DNA from: Chthoniobacterales bacterium | GTDB lineage: Bacteria; Verrucomicrobiota; Verrucomicrobiia; Chthoniobacterales; DYNR01 | Reading direction: 5' to 3' | Assembly: GCA_026418675.1 (NCBI GenBank) | Contig: JAOAAX010000003.1 | Location: 90,676-154,675 of the forward strand | Length of the DNA stretch: 64,000 nucleotides | In this document: piece after piece, positions 1 through 9,300 of the stretch | How the letters are laid out: the number at the start of each line of letters is the position of its first letter | Numbering within the stretch: the first letter of the stretch is position 1 | Made by a program: the position numbers and the translations under genes | Notes under the pieces: model-generated | What the model was told of the DNA's origin: nothing | The model's database searches: none | What the model saw: only the letters and a program-made list of their open reading frames with translations

Positions 1-486
1 AAAAATGTCGTAAGAGACGAATTAAGGCGTAGGGGATTAGAAAAAGAATGGATAAGATTACAGGGGATCGTTTATGGCAAGAGAATCATTGAAGCTGAAG
101 TTTTTGAAGGTTTTGAGGAATTTTGTGAAGAGGCTTGCGGTAGAGGACATCGTCTTGTTATTATTAGCCACAAAACGCGATTTCCTTTTATAGGTGATAA
201 AGTTGATTTACATCAATCAGCTCGAAATTGGATATGTGATAAGCTATTTTATAAAAAGGGCTTAATTCAATTATCTGATGTTTATTTTGAGCTTACAAAA
301 GCAGAAAAAATAAATAGAATTTGTAATGTCGGGTGTGAATTTTTTATTGATGATTTACCTGAAATTTTAGAGGATCAAGCTTTTCCGGTGAATATAAAAA
401 AAATCCTTTTCGACTCTGAAAGAAGATTTAAAAAAACATATGCTGTTGTTAACACCTGGAGTGAGGTTCTGCAATATATAAAATAA
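1..486 (+). CDS. HAD-like hydrolase family protein, 3' part (5' end outside window)
   Basis: Frame 1 is open from base 1 to TAA at 484-486: ...RLVIISHKTRFPF...KAEKINRICNVGCEFFIDDLPEILED...; the VIISHKT and FFIDDLPEIL stretches resemble HAD motifs. Confidence 0.6.
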   Translation, partial: KNVVRDELRRRGLEKEWIRLQGIVYGKRIIEAEVFEGFEEFCEEACGRGHRLVIISHKTRFPFIGDKVDLHQSARNWICDKLFYKKGLIQLSDVYFELTKAEKINRICNVGCEFFIDDLPEILEDQAFPVNIKKILFDSERRFKKTYAVVNTWSEVLQYIK

Positions 487-619
487 CAACTAAATAAAAA
501 TTTAAATAATATAGATTTATAATATGCTATGAAAGTTCTATTTTAAATTGTGATGCGTTATAAAGTTAATTTATAAAAATTATTTTTTGAACAAATAACA
601 CTGCGGTATTTAATATAAT

Positions 620-1597
620 TTGAAAAACGAAACCACAGATGATGACGTCAATGAAATTGCCAAATTTTTATTGGGATCAGATAACTATGAAATTTATCCG
701 CTTCATTCCGGAGGAAATAACAGCATATTTATTGCAAAAAGAGAAAAAATAAAGATAGTAATTAAAAAATACTTTCGTGATTTGAGAGATAAACGCGATC
801 GTTATGATACGGAAAAAAAATTTTATCTACTCGAACTAGAAAATACACCAAAAAGTCTTTTTTGGAATGATCAAAAAAAAATTGCTGCATTTGAATACAT
901 TGAAGGAAATATACCTAATGAGGTTACCTCCGATGATATTCAAAACATTGTAAAATGGATATGTTATATTCAAAAAAAACGGGATTCTTTTGTGGCAAAA
1001 GAAATATCATTGGCTTCAGATGCATGTTTGTCAATTCGTGATCACATATTTTCGCTTAAAAGAAGAATTGACAAACTACTGAATGGGAATTTAAAACACA
1101 AAGGTTTCATGGATTTTTTTCAAAATGAGCTTTACCCGAAAGCTCAAAAAATTATTAATTTTGTAGAAAAAAGCTTTTCTAGCAAACTTGATTACAAAAT
1201 AGTCGAAAATTATCAAATTTTGTCTCCTTCAGACTTTGGTTATCACAATATTCTTAAAGGCAAAGATAACAAGTTATGGTTTTTTGATTTTGAATATTCT
1301 GGGTGGGATGATCCCGCTAAGTTAATTTGTGATTTTTTTTGTCAGCCGCAGGTTTCTGTCCCTTTAGGGTTTTCAGAGAATTTTATTAATGCCCTCGTTG
1401 AATTTACTGGGGATAAGGAAATTGCCAACCGTTTTGAAATTTTGTATCCTTTACATCAAGTTAAGTGGGCCTGTATTTTGTTAAACGAATTTTCGCATTC
1501 TGGAGCTGCAAGAAGGAAATTTGCTAAAAAAATTATAAATTTGGATAATCAATTGACTAAAGCAAAAAAATTGCTTTGTCAAATAAAAACATTTTAA
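620..1597 (+). CDS. APH/choline-kinase-like phosphotransferase family protein (TTG start likely)
   Basis: 325 aa; 'LSPSDFGYHNILKGKDNKLWFFDFEYSGWDDPAKLICDF' matches the APH catalytic and Mg-binding loop pattern (H/SDxxxxN...DFE). Confidence 0.75.
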   Translation: MKNETTDDDVNEIAKFLLGSDNYEIYPLHSGGNNSIFIAKREKIKIVIKKYFRDLRDKRDRYDTEKKFYLLELENTPKSLFWNDQKKIAAFEYIEGNIPNEVTSDDIQNIVKWICYIQKKRDSFVAKEISLASDACLSIRDHIFSLKRRIDKLLNGNLKHKGFMDFFQNELYPKAQKIINFVEKSFSSKLDYKIVENYQILSPSDFGYHNILKGKDNKLWFFDFEYSGWDDPAKLICDFFCQPQVSVPLGFSENFINALVEFTGDKEIANRFEILYPLHQVKWACILLNEFSHSGAARRKFAKKIINLDNQLTKAKKLLCQIKTF

Positions 1598-1621
1598 TTT
1601 CTATTTTTATTTTAATTTAAA

Positions 1622-2293
1622 TTGATTATGGGTTGTTTAAAAAATTATATTACAAAATTACATCAATCAACAAAACGGGATTATCTCAAAAGAATGTGCG
1701 ACTCCAAAGTTGAGTGCATGAAAATTGCAAGGCAATATGGATATGACTATTGGGATGGAGATAGAAAATATGGCTATGGCGGATATTCTTATATTCCTGG
1801 TAGGTGGAAAAGTGTTGCTGAAAATCTTATTAAAGATTACCAACTAGCAGATGGAATGAATATATTGGAAATTGGATGTGGTAAAGGTTTCTTATTGTAT
1901 GAAATGCAATTATTAATGCCTTCTTTAAATCTTTATGGATTGGATATATCTGAATATGCCATTAAAAATGCACATCCTAAATTAAAAGCTACTTTTTTCG
2001 TAGGTAACGCTAATGATCTTCATATTTTTAATGATAAAATGTTTAATTTAATAATTTCGATTAATACTTTACATAATTTACCATTACATGAAATTGAGAG
2101 ATCACTTAATGAAATTGATAGGGTAGGGGATAAAGCATACATTGTGGTGGAAAGTTTTCGAAACGAACAGGAATTGTTCAATCTTCAATGTTGGGCTTTA
2201 ACTGCAGAAAGTTTTTTTCGTCCGGAAACGTGGATTTATTTGTTTAATAAAAAAAGCATAAATATAGACTATGAATTTATATTTTTTGAATAA
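1622..2293 (+). CDS. class I SAM-dependent methyltransferase
   Basis: 223 aa; 'MNILEIGCGKGFLLYEM...YGLDISEYAI' is motif I and post-I of class I MTases. Confidence 0.8.
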   Translation: MIMGCLKNYITKLHQSTKRDYLKRMCDSKVECMKIARQYGYDYWDGDRKYGYGGYSYIPGRWKSVAENLIKDYQLADGMNILEIGCGKGFLLYEMQLLMPSLNLYGLDISEYAIKNAHPKLKATFFVGNANDLHIFNDKMFNLIISINTLHNLPLHEIERSLNEIDRVGDKAYIVVESFRNEQELFNLQCWALTAESFFRPETWIYLFNKKSINIDYEFIFFE

Positions 2294-2315
2294 AACTTAA
2301 ATTAATAATTTTTAT

Positions 2316-2900
2316 ATGAAAATTGCATACTTAACAAATCAAAATGCAGATTTTAAATATTTAATACCTAATTTTATATCCTCACATAAAATTGAATGTG
2401 AAATTATTACTGAGAAAGTATCATTGGAAACACTTGTAAATTTGAAAATTGACTATATAATAAGTGATAGATTTAAATTTTTATTGACACCTGAAATTTG
2501 TAGATATTATGACGGGAGAGCTCTTAATTTACATGGTTCAATTTGCCCTAATTGTAGAGGCTATTATCCAATACTTTGGACAGTAATTGAAAAAAAGCCT
2601 ATGGGTGGCACCATTTTTTATATTGATGAAGGGATTGACACTGGTGATATATTACAACAATTTGAAATAGAATATACTGATAATGACACATTGAGAAGTT
2701 GCTGGATTAGAGTTCAGATGGGTATGTATGAGGGATTGTTTAAGTATTGGAATGATTTTCTTAATTTAAAAGCTCCTAGAAAAAGGCAGGTTGGTTTTGG
2801 AACATTGCATTACAAAAAGGAATTTGAGAATGTCAAAGATTTACTAACAAATGGATGGGATACAAAGATAAAAGATATTTATAAATTACTAAACAAATAA
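2316..2900 (+). CDS. formyltransferase family protein (Met-tRNA/sugar formyltransferase fold)
   Basis: 194 aa; 'ALNLHGSICPNCRGYYPILWTVIEKKPMGGTIFYIDEGIDTGDIL' resembles the formyltransferase N/H/D active-site region. Confidence 0.8.
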   Translation: MKIAYLTNQNADFKYLIPNFISSHKIECEIITEKVSLETLVNLKIDYIISDRFKFLLTPEICRYYDGRALNLHGSICPNCRGYYPILWTVIEKKPMGGTIFYIDEGIDTGDILQQFEIEYTDNDTLRSCWIRVQMGMYEGLFKYWNDFLNLKAPRKRQVGFGTLHYKKEFENVKDLLTNGWDTKIKDIYKLLNK

Positions 2901-3487
2901 AAAAGATAACAATCCTTTAAAAAAACTATATTTATAGATAGTTTAATAAATAATATTCGATTTCTTTTGTTTAAATAAAAAATTTAAAGATTTAAAGTGG
3001 TGTGACTTAATTGAATAAATAAATTACTCTGAAAAATCTACAAAAAAATTCACGTTTTTTAATCCATAAAAAATATAACGATGTTATATAACAAAAGATA
3101 ATATGTTTAAGAAATGATTTATTAATTCCCCACACAAGCAAATAGGAATTAGAGAATGATAATTTTAGTTTTCCTTGATACAATGAAAAAATGTTATTAT
3201 AAAGAATTATGTTTCAAAAAAAAGATTTTTTTTTGCGAAATTATTTCATACATCAATATGGCATTTAGCTGATTCTTTATCTATGGACGTAATTTTTTTG
3301 AAACTATTGATTGTCCATATCATCTAAAAAAGTAATTTTTTTGTAACTACTAATAGAATGTTATGATAAACCAAAAAATATGAATTTATCTTGCAAAATT
3401 GGTTTAAAAAAATAGTCAAATTTTTATGTTTTCTATAATAGAATAAAAAGAATAAAAAAATAAAAAAATAAATTTTATAAATTGTGA

Positions 3488-3511
3488 TTTATAAATTTAT
3501 AAATTTATAAA
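3488..3511. repeat. three perfect tandem copies of the palindromic octamer TTTATAAA
   Basis: TTTATAAA at 3488-3495, 3496-3503 and 3504-3511, ending 11 bp before the ATG at 3523. Confidence 0.8.
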
Positions 3512-3522
3512 TTAATTCTTAT

Positions 3523-4536
3523 ATGCATTTAATTGATTATATCAGACATGTTAAAAAAAAAGATGAAATTCTCATTATTAGCCCTACAGCAATAGGTGAA
3601 GCTTTTGTTGTTGTTTTACTCTTGGAAGAAGTTTATAATAAATATAACAGAAATATTCATTTAATTTTACCGCCACATCAAACAGACATTTTAAAACTTA
3701 TAAATGTTCCACGACAATATCTGTTTTGTGGAACATGCCATTATAAACTTATTGCATCTTTTTACAAGGATTATAAAATCTTGAATATCGATAATGGTGA
3801 TAATATAGTAGTTGTATATCCTGATTACTTTTTTAGTTATCCCTTTGATTTATTTAAGTCATTTATAGATAGTAATGGAATTTTTGGTTTAGATTATGTA
3901 AAATCTATTAAAAGAGTCTTGGGTTTAAATTTAAACTGTTTATTGACTAAACCAAAAAATAATTTAAATGATATTAGTTTAAAATATTTAGAAAAATTAA
4001 ATTTAAAAAAAGGACAATATGTACTTTTTCAAGTAGGAAGTAATTCAAGAAAAGCTGTCCCTTATGAGATTTTTTTTAAAATTGCATTATATTTTTTTAA
4101 TAAAGGATATGATATAATAATAAATAGAGCAAATTCTTTATTTCAACCTAAAGAGAGATTTCCAATTGCGAAATATGAGACATCTTTCTCAATATATCAT
4201 GCTAATTTGTTAGCGCTAAATGCAAGTTATGTTATATCTACTGGCTCAGGTATACTATGTTCTTTTATATATTTAAATAATCTTTCAACAATTGATACTA
4301 AATTAGTTCATATTGGAACCAATTATAGAACATTAAGTCATATACCTCCTATTATATTTGAAAAAGTTTCTCCTTTTGTAAATCATAAAAATTGCATGCC
4401 TGAAATTATTACTAATAAAAAAAATCTCTATGAATGGTATTTGCCACTTGAGTTAAATAAAGATGAAAGGGAAAAATTTATTAATGATGTTTTAACTTTT
4501 GATAAAAAATCTTTTTTTTACATGGGACCTGTTTAA
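3523..4536 (+). CDS. putative GT-B fold glycosyltransferase (GT9/heptosyltransferase-like)
   Basis: 337 aa; C-terminal 'YVLFQVGSNSRKAVPYEIFFKIALYFFNKGYDIII...LNASYVISTGSGILC' resembles the nucleotide-binding half of GT9-type enzymes; weak similarity. Confidence 0.4.
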   Translation: MHLIDYIRHVKKKDEILIISPTAIGEAFVVVLLLEEVYNKYNRNIHLILPPHQTDILKLINVPRQYLFCGTCHYKLIASFYKDYKILNIDNGDNIVVVYPDYFFSYPFDLFKSFIDSNGIFGLDYVKSIKRVLGLNLNCLLTKPKNNLNDISLKYLEKLNLKKGQYVLFQVGSNSRKAVPYEIFFKIALYFFNKGYDIIINRANSLFQPKERFPIAKYETSFSIYHANLLALNASYVISTGSGILCSFIYLNNLSTIDTKLVHIGTNYRTLSHIPPIIFEKVSPFVNHKNCMPEIITNKKNLYEWYLPLELNKDEREKFINDVLTFDKKSFFYMGPV

Positions 4537-4561
4537 TACTAAAATAGTATCAATATTGAAT

Positions 4562-5866
4562 ATGATTATGGATATAAACGATAAAATTTTAAGGACTTTT
4601 CCTAATTCTAAAAATGAGTTAATAAGGATAATTTTTGGAAAAAATGAAATGTTATATTTAAATGATAAAAATTATTATATTGACTTAACAGGTGGTGGCA
4701 CAAGTTTCAATACTGTTGGTTATTCAAATCGTAGAATTATAAATAAGATGGTTAATAAAGCCCTACTAATTTCACATGCAGACTTTAAAACTACATTAGA
4801 TGAAGATAGAGAAAAATTAGCTGAATTACTTTTGAAGGATAACAAAATTTCCAATGAATTTGTTTATTTTGCTGGAAACTCTGGTGGCGAAGGTATTGAG
4901 GCAGCTATGAAATTAAGTTATCAAACCCATTTAGAGCTTGGATACTCTAAAAGAAATATTTTTATTTCAAGAATGGAGTCATATCATGGATCATCAACTG
5001 ATGCTATTGCTATTAGTGATAGAAAAAATTTATTAATATATAAAGATTTATTTCCTTGTAATCGCTATAAGATTTCAGATCATTATTTTATTAAGAATAG
5101 GCGAATTGGAGAAACTAAGGAAGAATATACAAAAAGATGTCTTGATGAATTTGAAAAAAAAATATTAGAACTTGGTCCTGAAAAGGTTTGTGCTTTCATA
5201 GGGGAAACAATTATGGGTGGACTACAAGGTTTTATAGAACCCTGTGATGGTTACTGGAAAGGTATTAGAGATATATGTGACAAATATGGCATACACTTAA
5301 TTCTAGATGAAGTTATCTGTGGTTGTGGTGTTACAGGAAATTATTATTGTATTGAGTATGATGGTATTACACCAGACTTTTTAGTTATATCAAAGGGTCT
5401 AACAAGTGGTTATTTTCCTTTAAATGCAGTATTGCTTACAAGGAAGACTTATGAAGCAATAAGTAATGGAAGTGGAAGAACCAATCATTCTACAACTTTT
5501 CAAGGACATTCAATTGGTTGTGCCGTAGCTTTGGAAGTTACAAAAATAGTTAAGAGGCATATTTTTTTAAAAAGGGTTCAAAAATTAGGGGATCTTGTTA
5601 GACAGAAAATAGAAAGTTATCTAAAAGGACACCCTAATTTTATAGCAGTTCATGGAAGGGGTTTAAGGATTTCAATAGAGTATTCTTTTAATAATATGAT
5701 TAGTTTTGCTGATTATTTTAGGAATTTAATGAAACAAAAATATAAAATCCTTTTAGACGTGAAATGGCATAGAATATTATTGAGTCCGCCTTTAACGATT
5801 TCTGAAGATAAACTTTTATCTAGTGTTGAAAAAATTTGTTTAGAGTTTTTAAATTACAAAGAATGA
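4562..5866 (+). CDS. class-III PLP-dependent aminotransferase (GSA-aminomutase-like); ORF track start 4499, ATG at 4562 more likely
   Basis: 'YFAGNSGGEGIEAAMKLS', 'LILDEVICGCGVTGNYYCIEYDGITPDFLVISKGLTSGYFPLNAVLL' (PLP-Lys in SKGL). Confidence 0.85.
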   Translation: MIMDINDKILRTFPNSKNELIRIIFGKNEMLYLNDKNYYIDLTGGGTSFNTVGYSNRRIINKMVNKALLISHADFKTTLDEDREKLAELLLKDNKISNEFVYFAGNSGGEGIEAAMKLSYQTHLELGYSKRNIFISRMESYHGSSTDAIAISDRKNLLIYKDLFPCNRYKISDHYFIKNRRIGETKEEYTKRCLDEFEKKILELGPEKVCAFIGETIMGGLQGFIEPCDGYWKGIRDICDKYGIHLILDEVICGCGVTGNYYCIEYDGITPDFLVISKGLTSGYFPLNAVLLTRKTYEAISNGSGRTNHSTTFQGHSIGCAVALEVTKIVKRHIFLKRVQKLGDLVRQKIESYLKGHPNFIAVHGRGLRISIEYSFNNMISFADYFRNLMKQKYKILLDVKWHRILLSPPLTISEDKLLSSVEKICLEFLNYKE

Positions 5867-6309
5867 AAGTTAGCAACATATTGCACATAGAGATGTTAAA
5901 AAATCAGGCAATAATTAATCTTACAAAAAGGTCAAGAATTTGTTATCATGAATCTTTAGAAGATTCAATTCATGAAATGCTGATATGCTTGAATAAAGAT
6001 ACTTATATAAAACCTCATCAACATATAAATAAAATTGAATCGGGAATTTGTATTGATGGAAATGCTATTTTATATATTTTCGATGATTATGGAAAAGTAA
6101 AAGAAAAATATTATCTAAGTTCTAATTTTGAAGAAAAATCAATATTCTATTATCGACTAGAAGATTCTATTTTTCATACAATTATTGTAGAAACAGATAA
6201 TTTTATTTTTTTTGAAATCACACAAGGTCCTTATAAAAAAGAGGATACAAAATTTGCTTTATGGGCTCCCGATACACTTGAAGAATTAAAAAAACGGCTA
6301 TTATCTTAA
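5863..6309 (+). CDS. WbuC-family cupin-fold metalloprotein; ATGA overlap with upstream gene
   Basis: 'SRICYHESLEDSIHEMLICLNKDTYIKPHQHINKIESGICIDGNAILYIFDDYGKV...' follows the WbuC pattern. Confidence 0.75.
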   Translation: MKVSNILHIEMLKNQAIINLTKRSRICYHESLEDSIHEMLICLNKDTYIKPHQHINKIESGICIDGNAILYIFDDYGKVKEKYYLSSNFEEKSIFYYRLEDSIFHTIIVETDNFIFFEITQGPYKKEDTKFALWAPDTLEELKKRLLS

Positions 6310-6310
6310 T

Positions 6311-9300
6311 ATGTTAGGTGATAATTCTTTAACAATTACCTTACTGACAACAAAGTTTTCTGATTACTTAATTGAATCAATAAAATCAACTATTATTGCA
6401 GCAAAAAATGCTGGTCTGACAAAATTATATTTAATATTAAATGCAGGTGAGGCAAGTAATTATCTATTTAAGAAGATAAATAATGTATTAAAAATAAGTG
6501 ATATCTTTTCTGTTGAAATACCTGATAAAAATAAGATATTAAGAATTTATGAAGCATGGAACTATTGTCGTCAAATATGTAGAACGAAATATTTACATAT
6601 CATGCATGATGATGATATTCTGAGTAAATATTTTTACACCGAGTTAATTTCTTTGTCGGAGAAATATAAAAATTTTGAAATATATGCAACTTCTAGAGCT
6701 GCAATTGGTTCAAAGAATTATGTTGTAATTCACCCTTATGGAAAATGGAATAAAGCCTGGGAAATATTTGCAATGTTTAATCCATTTGCCGCAAGTGAAG
6801 TAATTTTTGATTGTAACGCAATTCCCGATTTTCAAGAGGATTTGAATTATTGTGGAGATTGGAGAGCTTGGCTTACTGCTGCATTGAATGATAAAATTGC
6901 TACTACAAATGAAGTTTTGCATTTCTATAGATTTCATAAATCTAGTACTCGTGAGCAAAATCAAAGGCAATGCCGAGATATAAAAGAAATTTATGATACT
7001 TTAGTTTGGGTTAACAATACTATTCAGAAAGTTAAGGGATATTATTTTGATTTTTCAAGATATACTTCTGCGTTAGAAGAACCTTTTCGTGAAGCCGTAG
7101 CAAAAGCTGAAAAAGAAAAAGATTCATTAATTGCAAATAAGTTATTTAATTTAATTCGATTACCCGGATTCCCTTTTCGGTTACAATTGCTTTGTTATGA
7201 GAAATTAACAAAATTAGCTTTAGAAATTGATTATAAACCTGATGAATTATTTTTAAATACAACTAATACTAAGTATAATCCCCCTGATATAGTAATAAAA
7301 ATTTCTGATGAAACATCTGTGTCGGATTTAGATTGCTTGAGTTTGTTTAAAGAACTTCCGAGTAGTTTAAAAAAGAGAATTTTGTTTTATTCGGATGAAC
7401 CTGGCTACGGAGGGGTAGGACATTATGTAGACAGTTTGCTGAGGGGTGTAATTAAGCGAGGACATGAGGTGTGGAGTGCTCAACCAGAGTGGAAGAGTCC
7501 GATGTTGGATGCTCAGAGAGAATTAGGTGTTAAGCATATATGGACTGGTTTTAATCCTGTTGAAGAGTTCGGGCGCTCTCTTACTGATTTAGAAGATGCA
7601 AGACGGGTGATTAGCGAAGTTCAACCCGATGTAATTTTTTTTGTTGACTGCTGCCCGATTTCCAATTTGGCCGCCAAGGAAGTTGCATTTCAAAGTGGAG
7701 TTCCTTTTGTATCCTCCTGCCATATAGATGCTCCTTATTTGGCTGAAAGGTTTCAAAAATATTTGGCTGATGTTCATCGGCATTTTTTATATGCAACCGA
7801 GGCTATTACTGTTTCAGAAAGTGCATTAATGACTTTGAGGAATCACTTTGGTCTGTCCCAATATAAAGGAAAGGTAATCTATAATGGCCGCCCTGAAAAG
7901 TATTTTGCTGATGTTGATCAGTCGTCCCGAGAAACTGTTTTAAAAGAGTTAAATTTACCGTCTGAGGCGGTTGTTTGTTTTACGGCTGCAAGGATAATAC
8001 ATGAAAAAGGATTTGATTTACAGATTGAAGCGATTTCTGAATTAGCAAGGGGAGGCAATTTGGGTAATTTGCATTTTGTTTGGGCCGGAGAGGGTAATTT
8101 TCTTAAGGAACTGAAGGATATTGTTGTTAGTAAAGGGCTCCAGCAGCGTGTGAAGCTTCTAGGGTATAGGTGGGATTTAGTGAAGTGGTTGGAGGCATGT
8201 GATATTTTTGTTTTGCCTTCACGTTTGGAAGCAATGCCCTTGTGTGTAATGGAAGCGATGGCTAAAGGAAAACCAGTAGTCGCAAGTGCGGTTGCAGGGA
8301 TTCCAGAGGAATTGGGAGAGGCAGGTATTCTCCTTCCTGATCCTAATAAAGACTCAAAAGCAACTGTGAAGGAGTTGGTGCGGGTTTTACCAGTTCTTGC
8401 TAATGATATACAGATGCGGCGGCAGCTAGGGCAAGCGGCCAGGTGTAGAGCATTAAAACTTTTTCGGGAGGAGGAAATGTGGCGGCAGACAATTCCTCTG
8501 ATCGAAGAGGCTGCCAGTGAAGGACCAAATTGGGTAGCTTGTAGGCGCTTTTGTGCATTAGCAAGAGTGGACCACAAGGTGAAGGAGATTCTTGTTGAGT
8601 ATCGGAAAAAACTTGAAGTTGTACAAGAGATTCCGAAGGAATTGGAAATCCCTGAATTTGGAGAGGATGAGATTCAGGAGATTCGTAGTTTGATTGAGAG
8701 TTGGTCAAAAGATCCATCTAACCAAGAAATTGTAAATCAATTACGTGTCCTTAGGCAGAAAGTAGCCTCGTTCTTGGTAAATCAAAAGGATGAAATTGCT
8801 CCATTGTTGTTGCAAAAGAGCTTAGGGCAGATATACCGTCTAATATTGAAATCAGGCTTTGCTGAGGTTCCTGAAACGGAAGAGGAAAAAGGGGTGCGAA
8901 AATATCTAGCTGGTGGTTTCGATGATCAAGGGAATTTCCATTTTCTTCGGCTTGCAGCTGCGATGTTGTTCGATTTGGCGCACCGTTATCCGGTGATGGG
9001 AGCATTAGAACTAATTCCTAATTGGTTCATAAAAGATTATCTGGAGTGGTTATTTACAGGTCCAAGTGTGCTTACTATGGAAAATGAGGCTGATAGGTAT
9101 GTCCGACACCTAGAATCGAGTTTAGAAGAGGTGTTGTGGAGATTAGATAAGCCTGAAAGTCTTTCAATTGACCCTTTAGAGATTGGAAAATGTGTAACTT
9201 CAAAGTTAAACTTATTTTACGCCTACCCAAGTAGGCATTCAAATCGAGAGTTAATGAAGCTTCGTGCTTTATTAATTGAAAAAACTCTTCAACTTGCTGG

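Noticed and set aside
7918-8577. 219-aa minus-strand ORF inside the large glycosyltransferase gene
   Set aside because: Antisense to well-supported GT4 coding sequence; Ser/Arg/Lys-rich low-complexity translation with no recognisable motif; a result of the codon bias.
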